Origin: Flavobacteriales bacterium UBA4110
GTDB lineage: Bacteria > Bacteroidota > Bacteroidia > Flavobacteriales > Weeksellaceae
Assembly: GCA_002383165.1 (NCBI GenBank)
Contig: DFXK01000002.1
Coordinates: 162,635 to 226,634, forward strand
DNA length: 64,000 nucleotides
Reading direction: 5' to 3'
The notes beneath the pieces are model-generated. The model worked only from the letters and a program-made list of their open reading frames with translations, made no database searches and was not told the origin of the DNA. Shown one piece after another: positions 18,434-27,314 of the stretch. Positions within the stretch are counted from its first letter, which is position 1. The number at the start of each line of letters is the position of its first letter. The position numbers and the translations under genes were made by a program.

Positions 18434-19577
18434 CCGGCTTATATTTTTTTATAAAAGCCAGACATAGCAATAATCCAATTCCTGCCAAACCTGCACCAAC
18501 CAAAGAAGGATAACTATAAGACAAACCAAATTCCAACGGCAACCCGCCAAAAAAAGCTCCAAGCGAATTTCCCACGTTAAATGCCGCCTGCATAAAAGCA
18601 GCCGCCATCATCTCCGAATTTTTTGCAGAACGCAGCATTATAATATTCACCGGCGTTCCCACAGCCATAGATAAAGCACCACAGACAAAAGTCAAAACCA
18701 ACGACACGGACTGGTTTTCAGAAAATAAGAAAACACCAATCAATGCCAGAATCATTGCAGTAAGCAAAATTGCTGCAGCCAACGCCGGTCGCATTTTGTC
18801 TGCCATTACACCTCCTAGGAAATTGCCTATTACCATCCCAGCACCAGCTAAAACCATAATATAGGCAATAAAATCTGTCCCGAATCTGGAAACAGTGGTC
18901 ATCAATGGTGTGATATAACTGAACCACGCAAATAAACCGCCAAAACCAATTCCGGTAATGGCTATGATATGCCAGGCTTTTGCAGACTTGAAAAATTCCA
19001 GTTCGTCCTTTAGGGTGGTAGTTCTAAGGCTGTCCATATAAGGTAAAAGGAATTTCAGACTAATGAGCGTCAATAGTCCTAAAACAGAAACGACGCCAAA
19101 TGCATAACGCCAGCTGAGCTGATGTCCCAACCACGTTACAAAAGGAACCATTGCCAGATTAGCCAGTGTAAGTCCGGTAAACATCATTGCGATACTTTGT
19201 GCCTGTTTTCCTGGTTTTGCCAGTCTAGTCGCTACTACAGTTCCCACGCCGAAAAACGCACCGTGCGGCAGTCCCGAAAGAAATCTTACGATCATCATTG
19301 TATAATAATCATTGACCAACGCGGATAATCCGTTAAAAAGCACGAAGGCAATCATAAGATAAGACAGAATTTTCTTCGGCGGATATTTAGCAGCAAAGGC
19401 AATTAAAATCGGTGCTCCAACAACAACGCCGAAAGCATAGGATGATATCAAATGTCCGGCTTGTGGAATCGAGATGTTAAGTGATTTTGCAACATCTGGC
19501 AATAATCCCATTATCACAAATTCCGTAGTTCCAATACCTAACGCGCCCAAAGCCAGCGGAAAAATCCTTCTATCCAT
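18426..19577 (-). CDS. MFS efflux transporter (AraJ/YdhP-like, DHA1 family)
   Basis: A 383-residue major facilitator with about 12 hydrophobic helices. The N-terminus has ALGALGIGTTEFVIMGLLPDVA, typical of the AraJ/sugar-efflux/chloramphenicol-exporter-like group, and motif RFLSGLPHGAFFGVGTVVATRLA. It exports small molecules by proton antiport; the substrate is not determinable. A degenerate -7 box GATTTTTG (19582-19589) ends exactly 4 nt before the ATG. Confidence 0.88.
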   Translation of the reverse strand: MDRRIFPLALGALGIGTTEFVIMGLLPDVAKSLNISIPQAGHLISSYAFGVVVGAPILIAFAAKYPPKKILSYLMIAFVLFNGLSALVNDYYTMMIVRFLSGLPHGAFFGVGTVVATRLAKPGKQAQSIAMMFTGLTLANLAMVPFVTWLGHQLSWRYAFGVVSVLGLLTLISLKFLLPYMDSLRTTTLKDELEFFKSAKAWHIIAITGIGFGGLFAWFSYITPLMTTVSRFGTDFIAYIMVLAGAGMVIGNFLGGVMADKMRPALAAAILLTAMILALIGVFLFSENQSVSLVLTFVCGALSMAVGTPVNIIMLRSAKNSEMMAAAFMQAAFNVGNSLGAFFGGLPLEFGLSYSYPSLVGAGLAGIGLLLCLAFIKKYKPVI

Positions 19578-19589
19578 TTTGCAAAAATC

Positions 19590-19893
19590 CTGATTTTCAC
19601 TTAAAAATTCAAATTTCCGGCTTTAAGATAAGACTAAATTAAACTTTTGTTTAAATTCAATTAACATTACAATTCAAAAAAAAAATGAATTCCACACATT
19701 GCAGGCTGAGTGGAGCTCTTTTTCCAGAGCACAAATCTTGAAAGTTTTAGAGTATAGCGCACGTTACCTTCCTCATCTGAAAAAAAGTGGAAACCCTGCT
19801 ACAAGCTTAGGATAAATAGGACGGATAAGGTGTTCAAAACATAAGTTAAATGTTATTGTTGGTTAAAGTTGATTTGATATTTGATTTTTCTGC
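19590..19893. other. Gap between MFS gene and yidD
   Basis: About 300 bases with no supported gene. At 19703-19735 the text GGCTGAGTGGAGCTCTTTTT...AGAGCACA partly resembles the repeat-like text near 4971, so this may be a decayed dispersed element. A yidD promoter closes the gap. Confidence 0.35.
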
Positions 19894-19901
19894 TATTTTT
19901 G
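19873..19901 (+). promoter_or_regulatory. Promoter of yidD-lgt
   Basis: The -33 element TTTG (19873-19876), a 17-nt spacer and a perfect -7 box TATTTTTG (19894-19901) lie 17 nt before the yidD ATG. The longer in-frame start at 19850 would lie upstream of this promoter. Confidence 0.6.
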
Positions 19902-19918
19902 TATCAGTAAATCTAAAA

Positions 19919-20155
19919 ATGCTGAACAGGATTCTGACTTTTCCATTTGTAGTACTGATAAAGTTCTATCAATTTTTCATTTCGCCTTGGCTGGGGAAAA
20001 ACTGCAGATACGAACCAACCTGCTCACATTATACTTTGGAGGCACTAAAAGTTCACGGTCTTTTCAAAGGTAGCTGGCTCGCCCTCAAAAGAATTAGTAG
20101 CTGCCATCCTTGGGGCGGTGAAGGTTATGATCCTGTACCACCTAAAAAACACTAA
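19919..20155 (+). CDS. yidD: Membrane protein insertion efficiency factor YidD
   Basis: 78 residues of the DUF37/YidD family. It has an amphipathic N-terminus ([18 protein letters not shown]), the signature [28 protein letters not shown] and the C-terminal [17 protein letters not shown]. It is peripheral on the inner membrane and aids YidC-dependent insertion. The longer reading (start 19850) is rejected because of the promoter position and the family length. It lies 12 bases before lgt, probably in one operon. Confidence 0.95.
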   Translation: MLNRILTFPFVVLIKFYQFFISPWLGKNCRYEPTCSHYTLEALKVHGLFKGSWLALKRISSCHPWGGEGYDPVPPKKH

Positions 20156-20167
20156 AATCAATTATCA

Positions 20168-21439
20168 ATGAACAATATCTTTCTTAGATTTTTTCTAATT
20201 CTTTTTGCTGGAGTTTTTCAGCCTTTTTCTTCGCAAATCAGTGCAAACGATTTATCTGCGGGAACGTTAAAGGTTAATAACAGTGAAAGCATACCTGTTA
20301 AAATCTTTGCATCCCAGAGAACAGATGAACTTGCTAATCAAGCTTTTAAAAACATTTCAAACGAATTAATTATCCTGAATGAAGATAATATAAAACCGGA
20401 ATCTGCGGAACATTTGGCTAGCATTCAGAATATTTTAGAAACTTTTAAGGTTAATAAATTCCAGTTTCTGGATAAAAATTTTAAACCGCAGGAACCTGTT
20501 TTCGAGCAGACAAACATAGAAAATTTCAAATATTTACTGAAGTCTGATAAAGTTCTGAAACCAACTGATAATACTGAACTGGAAACAGAATTCAAAATCT
20601 GGGATCCCAAGAAAGGTATTTCTCTTGGTCCTGTGATGTTGCATTTTTACAGTTTGATGTTCATTTTTGCATTTGGATTGGGCTATGTGATAATGGCAAG
20701 AATTTTTAAAATTGATAACGTGGATGAGAAATTTCTTGAACCTCTATTCACTTGGACTTTAATCGGGACAATTCTTGGCGCAAGATTGGGTCACGTTATT
20801 TTTTATCAGCCGGAACTGTTCAAAGAAGATTTCTTGAGCGTTTTTCTTCCAATCAGTACGAGAGGCGGGTTGCATTTTACAGGATTTTCCGGTCTGGCCA
20901 GTCACGGTGCCACAATTGCCTTGATTTTTACAACACTCTACTACAGTTTTAAAATCATTAAGAAAAATCCTTTTTGGGTCTATGACAGAATCGGGATTGT
21001 AGTAGCTTTGGGCGGTGCATTTGTGAGAATGGGTAATTTTTTCAATTCGGAAATCATCGGCAAACCAGTGGATTCTAGTTCACCATTTGCAATTCTTTTC
21101 CCACAGCAGAGTTCGGAATATGGTGTAACTATTCCGCGTTACCCTAGCCAGCTTTTCGAGGCGGTGGGTTACTTTTGCTTGTTCGTCCTTTTATGGTTTC
21201 TTTACAGAAAAACTGATAAAAAATATCAACAAGGCTGGTTATTCGGATTGTTCTTTATCATTCTATGGGCGGTAAGATTCTTTGTAGAATTCCTAAAAGA
21301 GCCACAAGGCGATGAATTCATCCAGTTTGCAGGGCTTAATACGGGTCAAGTTCTCAGCATTCCTTTTATGATTTCAGGTTTCCTAATTATGATTTATTCT
21401 AAGAAATTTAAACTTCCGAAAGAGGAAGCTGCAGCATAA
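20168..21439 (+). CDS. lgt: Prolipoprotein diacylglyceryl transferase with a secreted N-terminal extension
   Basis: 423 residues, longer than the usual 260-300. The Lgt core starts at about residue 143 (KIWDPKKGISLGP) and has the expected membrane helices, the SGLASHGATIAL region with the catalytic-region histidine, the signature GGAFVRMGNFFNSEIIGKP and RYPSQLFEAVGY. It transfers diacylglycerol from phosphatidylglycerol to lipobox cysteines. Before the core there is a signal peptide (1-22, ending FSSQ) and about 120 extra polar residues that would be periplasmic. The extension is in frame and shows no break. It is not a domain I recognise. yidD lies directly upstream, and a terminator follows. 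Confidence 0.93.
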   Translation: MNNIFLRFFLILFAGVFQPFSSQISANDLSAGTLKVNNSESIPVKIFASQRTDELANQAFKNISNELIILNEDNIKPESAEHLASIQNILETFKVNKFQFLDKNFKPQEPVFEQTNIENFKYLLKSDKVLKPTDNTELETEFKIWDPKKGISLGPVMLHFYSLMFIFAFGLGYVIMARIFKIDNVDEKFLEPLFTWTLIGTILGARLGHVIFYQPELFKEDFLSVFLPISTRGGLHFTGFSGLASHGATIALIFTTLYYSFKIIKKNPFWVYDRIGIVVALGGAFVRMGNFFNSEIIGKPVDSSSPFAILFPQQSSEYGVTIPRYPSQLFEAVGYFCLFVLLWFLYRKTDKKYQQGWLFGLFFIILWAVRFFVEFLKEPQGDEFIQFAGLNTGQVLSIPFMISGFLIMIYSKKFKLPKEEAAA

Positions 21440-21443
21440 AATA

Positions 21444-21474
21444 AAACTCCCAGAATTTGGGAGTTTTTTATTTT
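21444..21474 (+). terminator. Intrinsic terminator of yidD-lgt
   Basis: Stem AAACTCCCA (21444-21452) / TGGGAGTTT (21458-21466), then T-rich tail. Confidence 0.88.
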
Positions 21475-21523
21475 AGCAAAATGTAATGAATTTACTCATC
21501 CGATTGTTTTAATAAAAAAGCTT

Positions 21524-21831
21524 ATGAAAAAAATATATGCTTTCCTTGTACTATCTTTTGCTCTGATGTCTTGTTCTGTTTCCACAGAAACTAAGAATAA
21601 CCAATTGGCATTGAGCAATGAAATCCTTACAACGTAGGGACATTTATGGGATTTGGTTATACAGGTTACATCGGACATACCGGCGGCGACCCGGGAATAA
21701 TGTCGATAATGTTCTTTGACCATAAAACCAGTTTGGGCAGAATTATGAACACCAATTTTTCTGACGAGGAATGAAACAAAGCTTTTTTTGGAATTTGGAA
21801 TGCCCTGGAAAAACATCAGCATAAAAAATAA
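21524..21831 (+). pseudogene. Decayed beta-lactamase-like serine hydrolase lipoprotein
   Basis: The first 37 codons encode a clean lipoprotein signal (MKKIYAFLVLSFALMSCS, lipobox C17) and then stop at TAG 21635. The frame shifted by one (from 21637) continues as GTFMGFGYTGYIGHTGGDPGIMSIMFF, the C-terminal end of class C beta-lactamase/serine-hydrolase proteins (GHTGGDPG motif), interrupted by TGA at 21772 and finally ending at 21831. The central catalytic part (SxxK and YxN) is missing. So this is a remnant with an internal deletion, a frameshift and a nonsense codon. An antisense frame over the same bases is judged a shadow. Confidence 0.8.
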
Positions 21832-21855
21832 AAAGAAAAGCTCCTTTCGGAGCTT
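21823..21855 (-). terminator. Intrinsic terminator of the acyl-CoA dehydrogenase gene
   Basis: Stem AAGCTCC (21838-21844) / GGAGCTT (21849-21855), with an A-rich side at 21823-21839 that reads as a T-run on the minus strand. Confidence 0.8.
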
Positions 21856-21880
21856 ATCATATTTTTAAAATCGAATTGTA

Positions 21881-23023
21881 TTATTTCTTCGCGATTGATC
21901 TTGAAATTACAATTTTTTGAATTTCTGAAGTCCCTTCGTAAATCTGTGTGATTTTAGCATCACGCATCATTCTTTCTACGTGGTACTCTTTCACATAGCC
22001 ATATCCACCGTGGATCTGAACCGCTTCAACAGTAGTATCCATTGCGACCTGAGACGCGTACAATTTTGCCATCGCACCGCTTTCAGAGATATCTTTTCCT
22101 TCGTCTTTTTCAGCAGCCGCTTTGTAAATCAGCATTCTTGCTGCCATAATACTGGTGTGCATATCTGCCAGTTTGAAAGCGATAGCCTGGTGGTTAATAA
22201 TCTCTGTTTTAAAAGACTTTCTTTCTTTAGCATATTTCAAAGACAGTTCATAAGCACCAGAAGCAATTCCTAATGCCTGGGAAGCGATCCCGATTCTACC
22301 GCCATTGAGTACCGCCATTGCAAAATTAAACCCAAAGCCATCTTCTCCAATTCTGTTTTCCTTCGGCACCTTAACATCTGTAAACATCAATGAATGTGTA
22401 TCGCTTCCACGGATTCCCAATTTATCTTCTTTCTTTCCAACAACAAAACCGTCCCAACCTTTTTCCACAATAAAAGCATTAATTCCTTTGTGCTTTTTTT
22501 CCGGATTAGTCTGTGCAATAACTATGTAATATGTAGCATTTCCACCATTAGTAATCCAGTTTTTAGTTCCGTTAAGAAGATAATAATCCCCTTTATCTTC
22601 GGCTGTTGTAGATTGGGAAGTAGCATCTGACCCGGCTTCTGGCTCGGACAATGCAAACGCCCCGATTACCTCACCGCTCGCCAATGGTTTCAGATATTTC
22701 ATTTTCTGCTCTTCATTACAGAATCTTTCCAAACCTGCGCATACTAAAGAGTTATTTACTGACATTACAACCGCAGCAGAAGCATCAACTTTAGCAATCT
22801 CTTCAATCGCTAAAACGTAAGAAATACTATCCAGTCCCGCACCGCCGTATTTTGGGTCCACCATCATTCCTAAAAATCCCATTTCGCCCATCTTTTTGAC
22901 AGCCTCGTAAGGAAATTTTTGTTCATTGTCTCGTTCTATGACACCTTCCAAAAGTTCTGCCTGTGCAAAATCTCTTGCTGCCTGCTGTATCATCAGTTGT
23001 TCTTCTGTTAAATTGAAGTCCAT
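21881..23023 (-). CDS. Acyl-CoA dehydrogenase (short-chain/butyryl-CoA type)
   Basis: A 380-residue flavoprotein with the acyl-CoA dehydrogenase signatures GAFALSEPEAGSDA and, near the C-terminus, QIHGGYGYVKEYHVERMMRDAKITQIYEGTSEIQ, where E363 is the expected catalytic base as in short- and medium-chain enzymes. It makes the first oxidation in beta-oxidation, passing electrons to ETF. It is divergent from two tandem acyl-CoA synthetase genes that would supply its substrates. Chain length cannot be fixed from the sequence. Confidence 0.93.
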   Translation of the reverse strand: MDFNLTEEQLMIQQAARDFAQAELLEGVIERDNEQKFPYEAVKKMGEMGFLGMMVDPKYGGAGLDSISYVLAIEEIAKVDASAAVVMSVNNSLVCAGLERFCNEEQKMKYLKPLASGEVIGAFALSEPEAGSDATSQSTTAEDKGDYYLLNGTKNWITNGGNATYYIVIAQTNPEKKHKGINAFIVEKGWDGFVVGKKEDKLGIRGSDTHSLMFTDVKVPKENRIGEDGFGFNFAMAVLNGGRIGIASQALGIASGAYELSLKYAKERKSFKTEIINHQAIAFKLADMHTSIMAARMLIYKAAAEKDEGKDISESGAMAKLYASQVAMDTTVEAVQIHGGYGYVKEYHVERMMRDAKITQIYEGTSEIQKIVISRSIAKK

Positions 23024-23170
23024 AAAATTTTTATTATATTTTTCGTTGGTAAAATTAAACTTTTTGCGAAAATTTCAAAGTAAAATTTAATATTTTGTAA
23101 TCTTAGAAAAAAAAATTATATTTACGATAATGTAAACAGAATATTAATAATATTTTAATAAGAATATATT

Positions 23171-24940
23171 ATGAACGTTAAAAGAATATATGACTTCGCT
23201 GCTCTTGCGCTGGAAAAATTTCCGAAAGAAGACTGTCTTGTAACCAAAAAAAACGGAAAATGGATAAAAACTTCTACAGTCGAATTCATTAACCAGGGAA
23301 ATAAAATCTCTAGAGGACTTTTGAAACTTGGCATAAAACCAGGTGATAAAATAGGACTCATAAGCTCTAATAACCGAACAGAATGGGCAGTAATGGATCT
23401 CGGAATTTCGCAAATTGGTGTGGTTACAGTTCCTGTCTATCCCACGATTTCTCCTGAGGATTATGTATATATCTTTAATAATTCTGAGATCAAATATTGT
23501 TTTATTTCCGACAGCGAGTTATATAAAAAAATAACCAAAGCGAAACCCCAGATTCCTTCATTGGTTGGTGTTTTCACCTTTGATGAGATAGATGGTGCTC
23601 CGAACTGGAATGAAATTTTGGATCTTGGCGAGAATGATGCAACCCAGATTGAAGTGGATGATCTGGCCAGTTCTATCAATCAGGAAGATCTTGCCACCAT
23701 TATTTACACGTCCGGAACCACTGGAAAGCCAAAAGGCGTTCAGCTCACGCATCAAAATTTGGTTTCTAATGTAACAGCAAGCACACCAAGAATTCCTAAA
23801 GATAAAAACCTTGATTATAAAGAAGTAAAATCATTAAGCTTTCTTCCAATCTGCCATGTTTTCGAACGTATGATTTTTTATCTTTATATAAGCAACGGAA
23901 TTTCGATATATTTTGCAGAAAGCGTTGAAAAAATCGGCGAAAATGTGAAGGAAGTAAAGCCTCACTACATGACCGTTGTTCCCAGACTTGTAGAAAAAGT
24001 TTACGACTCTATTTATAACAAAGGAACTTCTGCTGGCGGTTTAAAATCTAAAATATTTCTCTGGTCATTAGGTATTGCCGAAAAATACGACTTAGGAAAG
24101 CCTAAATCCTTTATGCACAACATTGCGGACAAACTTGTATTTAAAAAATGGCGCGAAGGACTTGGTGGCAACCTCATAACTTTAGTCTCCGGTTCAGCAG
24201 CTTTATCTAGAAGACTTAATACAATGTTCCACGCTGCAGGAATCCCAATTTTGGAAGGCTATGGGCTGACAGAAACCTCGCCAGTAATATCTGTGAACAG
24301 TTTTGGAAAAGTAAAAGTTGGCTCCGTTGGTATTCCTCTTGAAAATGTAAAGGTTAGAATAGAATCAGATGGAGAAATTGTCGTAAAAGGACCTTCCATT
24401 TTTGAAGGTTATTATAAAGATGAGGAAAAAACAAAGGATGCGTTTACGGATGATGGATATTTTAGAACTGGTGACATTGGTCATCTGGATGAGGATAACT
24501 TTCTTTTTATTACAGACAGAAAAAAAGAAATGTTCAAGACTTCCGGAGGTAAATTTGTTGCACCACAGGTGATTGAGAACCTTGCTAAAGCTTCCAAGTT
24601 TATTGAACAGATTATGGTGGTTGGTGATGGTGAAAAAATGCCTTGTGCTTTGGTTCAGCCAGATTTTGATTTTGCCAAAAACTGGGCAGAAATACATCAT
24701 GTAAAAGTCATCGATTCCCATAAAGAAATCGCGGCTAATCCTGCTATCAAATCTAGAATTGAGAAGGAAATCGAAAAGATTAATGAAAATCTTGGAAAAT
24801 GGGAACAGATCAAAAAAATTGAACTGACACCTAAAGTATGGACCATAGATGACGGACTGCTGACACCGACACTCAAACTAAAAAGAAAAGCTATCAAGGA
24901 AGAATTCCAGGATTTGTATGACAGAATGTATAAAAGTTAA
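23171..24940 (+). CDS. Long-chain fatty acid-CoA ligase (copy 1)
   Basis: A 589-residue ANL-superfamily enzyme. The AMP-binding P-loop is IIYTSGTTGKPKGVQLTH (about 177-194), the A5 region is GYGLTETSPVISVN, and the hinge is GYFRTGDIGHLDEDNFLFITDRKKEMFKTSGGKFVAPQ, of the FAA1/long-chain type. It activates fatty acids to acyl-CoA through acyl-AMP. A second paralogue follows after a terminator. It lies opposite the acyl-CoA dehydrogenase, so this is a fatty-acid utilisation locus. Confidence 0.93.
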   Translation: MNVKRIYDFAALALEKFPKEDCLVTKKNGKWIKTSTVEFINQGNKISRGLLKLGIKPGDKIGLISSNNRTEWAVMDLGISQIGVVTVPVYPTISPEDYVYIFNNSEIKYCFISDSELYKKITKAKPQIPSLVGVFTFDEIDGAPNWNEILDLGENDATQIEVDDLASSINQEDLATIIYTSGTTGKPKGVQLTHQNLVSNVTASTPRIPKDKNLDYKEVKSLSFLPICHVFERMIFYLYISNGISIYFAESVEKIGENVKEVKPHYMTVVPRLVEKVYDSIYNKGTSAGGLKSKIFLWSLGIAEKYDLGKPKSFMHNIADKLVFKKWREGLGGNLITLVSGSAALSRRLNTMFHAAGIPILEGYGLTETSPVISVNSFGKVKVGSVGIPLENVKVRIESDGEIVVKGPSIFEGYYKDEEKTKDAFTDDGYFRTGDIGHLDEDNFLFITDRKKEMFKTSGGKFVAPQVIENLAKASKFIEQIMVVGDGEKMPCALVQPDFDFAKNWAEIHHVKVIDSHKEIAANPAIKSRIEKEIEKINENLGKWEQIKKIELTPKVWTIDDGLLTPTLKLKRKAIKEEFQDLYDRMYKS

Positions 24941-24944
24941 TTAT

Positions 24945-24970
24945 AAGCTATCCACAGGATAGCTTTTTTT
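24945..24970 (+). terminator. Terminator between the two acyl-CoA ligase genes
   Basis: Stem AAGCTATCC (24945-24953) / GGATAGCTT (24957-24965) with a 3-nt loop and a run of T. Confidence 0.88.
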
Positions 24971-25006
24971 ATGCAAATATTAACACCCGGAAACTTCTTA
25001 TTTATT

Positions 25007-25014
25007 TATATTTG
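25007..25014 (+). promoter_or_regulatory. -7 box of the second acyl-CoA ligase gene
   Basis: TATATTTG matches TAnnTTTG, 34 nt before the ATG. With the preceding terminator this indicates that the second ligase is transcribed independently. Confidence 0.5.
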
Positions 25015-25048
25015 CGCTAAACGACAGTTTAAAAAAAATTAACATTCA

Positions 25049-26806
25049 ATGGAAGTAAAAAGGATTTTTGATATTCCGTATTATTCGAAAGCGAATTTCG
25101 AGAAAGATGATTTTGTATGCGACAAAAGAAATGGAAAATGGGAAAAAATATCTACGGATGAACACATCAGGATTACCAACCAAATGTCCCGGGCACTTTT
25201 AAAATATGGCATAAAAAAAGGAGACAGAATCGCGCTCATCACATCCACAAACAGAGTTGAATGGTGCTTTTTTGATCAGGCGGCTTTGCAAATTGGCGCT
25301 GTTACAGTCCCGATTTATCCTTCGATATCTTCCGAAGACTGCGTGTACAATGTAGAAAACTCTGGCTCAAAAATCTGTATCGTTTCGGATGAAAAATTGT
25401 TTGACAAAATCAATACAATTAAAAGCCAACTTCCTGAACTGAAAGATATCTTTACATTCGATGATGTGAAGAATGCTAAAAATTGGAAAGAATTATTAGA
25501 ATCTGGCAAAGAAACCGATAATCAGCAGGAAGTGGAAAGCATAAAAGATTCGATATCAGAAGATGATCTGGTATCTATTATCTACACTTCCGGAACCACT
25601 GGAAAGCCAAAAGGTGTAATGCTTACACACAAAAACATTGTATCTGATGTGTTAGGCTGCGAAGATAGAGTTCCTCATAAAGATTCCAAAAACAAAGCAC
25701 TTAGTTTTCTTCCGCTTTGCCACGTTTATGAAAGAATGATTATCTATCTTTTTACCATGAATGGAATTTCTATCTATTTTGCAGAAAGCAATGAGAAACT
25801 AAGTGAAAACCTGAAGGAGATAAAACCACAATATATGACAGTGGTTCCGAGAATGGTAGAAAAAGTTTATGACGCAATCTACAAACGCGGAACGGAAGCT
25901 GGCGGCCTAAAATCTAAAATATTTTTATGGTCAATTAAAGTAGCTGAAAAATATAAAATTGGTGGTTCTAAATCACTGGCTCACATTATAGCGGATAAAT
26001 TGGTGTTTAGCAAATGGAGAGAAGGTTTGGGTGGCAATATTATTACATTGGTTTCCGGATCTGCGGCTTTATCAAAACGTCTTAACACGATGTTTCATGC
26101 TGCGGGAATTCCAATTCTGGAAGGTTATGGACTGACCGAGACCTCACCTGTAATTGCTGTAAACAGCTTAGAGCACACCAAAATTGGGTCTGTTGGAAGA
26201 CCTATAAAAAATATTGATGTAAAAATACAGGAAGACGGCGAAATTACTGTAAAAGGACCAACTGTAACACAAGGCTATTACAAAGACGAAGAGCAGACGA
26301 AGGAGGCGTTTACAGAGGATGGCTATTTCAAAACCGGTGACATTGGGATATTGGATAAAGATAATTTTCTCTTCATCACCGACCGTAAAAAAGAAATGTT
26401 CAAAACTTCCGGAGGAAAATATGTAGCACCTCAGGTCATTGAAAACCTTGCAAAAGCATCGCAGTTCATTGAGCAGATCATGGTTGTAGGTGACGGCGAA
26501 AAAATGCCGACAGCGCTTGTTCAGCCTGATTTTGAATATGCTAAAACTTGGTTTTCAAAAAACAACATCAATGTTGGAACTTCTCTGGAAGACATTGCCA
26601 ATTCTAACGAGCTAAAAGCTGAAATAGAAAAAGAAATTTCTAAAATAAATGTCCATCTCGGCAAATGGGAACAAGTCAAAAAAATTGAATTAACGCCAGA
26701 AATCTGGACCGAAAATAACGGACTTCTCACCCCTACTCTAAAATTGAAAAGAAAAGCTGTGAAAGAGCATTTTATCAAGTTATATGATAAACTTTATGAC
26801 AGATAA
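25049..26806 (+). CDS. Long-chain fatty acid-CoA ligase (copy 2)
   Basis: 585 residues, alignable with copy 1 over its whole length (same TSGTTGKPKGVMLTH, GYGLTETSPVIAVN and TDRKKEMFKTSGGKYVAPQ motifs), clearly a tandem duplication that has diverged. Differences are spread through the N-terminal domain and the fatty-acid tunnel region, which could change chain-length preference. It has its own promoter-like box, separated from copy 1 by a terminator. A 79-residue hypothetical follows 29 bases later. Confidence 0.93.
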   Translation: MEVKRIFDIPYYSKANFEKDDFVCDKRNGKWEKISTDEHIRITNQMSRALLKYGIKKGDRIALITSTNRVEWCFFDQAALQIGAVTVPIYPSISSEDCVYNVENSGSKICIVSDEKLFDKINTIKSQLPELKDIFTFDDVKNAKNWKELLESGKETDNQQEVESIKDSISEDDLVSIIYTSGTTGKPKGVMLTHKNIVSDVLGCEDRVPHKDSKNKALSFLPLCHVYERMIIYLFTMNGISIYFAESNEKLSENLKEIKPQYMTVVPRMVEKVYDAIYKRGTEAGGLKSKIFLWSIKVAEKYKIGGSKSLAHIIADKLVFSKWREGLGGNIITLVSGSAALSKRLNTMFHAAGIPILEGYGLTETSPVIAVNSLEHTKIGSVGRPIKNIDVKIQEDGEITVKGPTVTQGYYKDEEQTKEAFTEDGYFKTGDIGILDKDNFLFITDRKKEMFKTSGGKYVAPQVIENLAKASQFIEQIMVVGDGEKMPTALVQPDFEYAKTWFSKNNINVGTSLEDIANSNELKAEIEKEISKINVHLGKWEQVKKIELTPEIWTENNGLLTPTLKLKRKAVKEHFIKLYDKLYDR

Positions 26807-26835
26807 TTTTACATTCAATCACTAAATAAATATCA

Positions 26836-27075
26836 ATGATTATTACAAAAAAAGAGTTGATAAAAATCTGTGATAGGTTTCTTTCCGAGGAAGTTAGTAA
26901 AGAAGAACTCATTCACTTTGCGAGAACTGTAATGTTCGATGATGAGGATAGATACGAATGCGAAGATGAACTTGTGGAAGAAATCCTCTCTCAATGGGAT
27001 AACAAACAGTCACAACATAAGATTAACAAAATTGGCATCGAGTTTCTGAGAAATATACTTTCCCAAATGAACTAA
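26836..27075 (+). CDS. Small acidic hypothetical protein
   Basis: 79 residues, mostly helical and acidic (FDDEDRYECEDELVEEILSQWDN), with no signal or membrane segment and no family I recognise. The overall shape recalls small immunity-type or adaptor proteins, but this is only an impression. It is 29 bases behind the second acyl-CoA ligase, probably co-transcribed, and is closed by a strong terminator, which supports it being a real gene. Confidence 0.6.
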   Translation: MIITKKELIKICDRFLSEEVSKEELIHFARTVMFDDEDRYECEDELVEEILSQWDNKQSQHKINKIGIEFLRNILSQMN

Positions 27076-27109
27076 AAAAAACGCTTCAGATATCTGAAGC
27101 GTTTTTTTT
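27074..27109. terminator. Bidirectional terminator
   Basis: A perfect 22-base palindrome at 27081-27102 (ACGCTTCAGAT and its complement) is flanked by an A-run and a T-run, serving genes from both sides. It overlaps the stop region of the small membrane protein. Confidence 0.9.
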
Positions 27110-27302
27110 ATCTTTTTTCTGCCAGCTTACTCCAGGTGTGGAGAATATAAACTACAATAACACCCAGGATTCCTGCTGAAATAGAGAATATAAACTTGGT
27201 ATTATCCTCATCAAAAAAACCGGATCTCCAGTCAATCGCGTAGATATTAATCCCAATGAATATGATGAATAAAACTAAAAATACTTTATAGAATGTTTTC
27301 AT
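27108..27302 (-). CDS. Small two-helix membrane protein
   Basis: 64 residues with hydrophobic helices at about 5-23 and 36-57 and a charged loop (DWRSGFFDEDNTK). No family is recognised. It lies 12 bases downstream of marC in the same direction and ends at the shared terminator, so it probably belongs to the marC operon. Confidence 0.6.
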   Translation of the reverse strand: MKTFYKVFLVLFIIFIGINIYAIDWRSGFFDEDNTKFIFSISAGILGVIVVYILHTWSKLAEKR

Positions 27303-27314
27303 AATTTCTGATGA

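Noticed and set aside
21496..21822. 108-codon minus-strand frame over the pseudogene
   Set aside because: The plus strand has a clear lipoprotein signal and hydrolase motif; the minus frame has neither.
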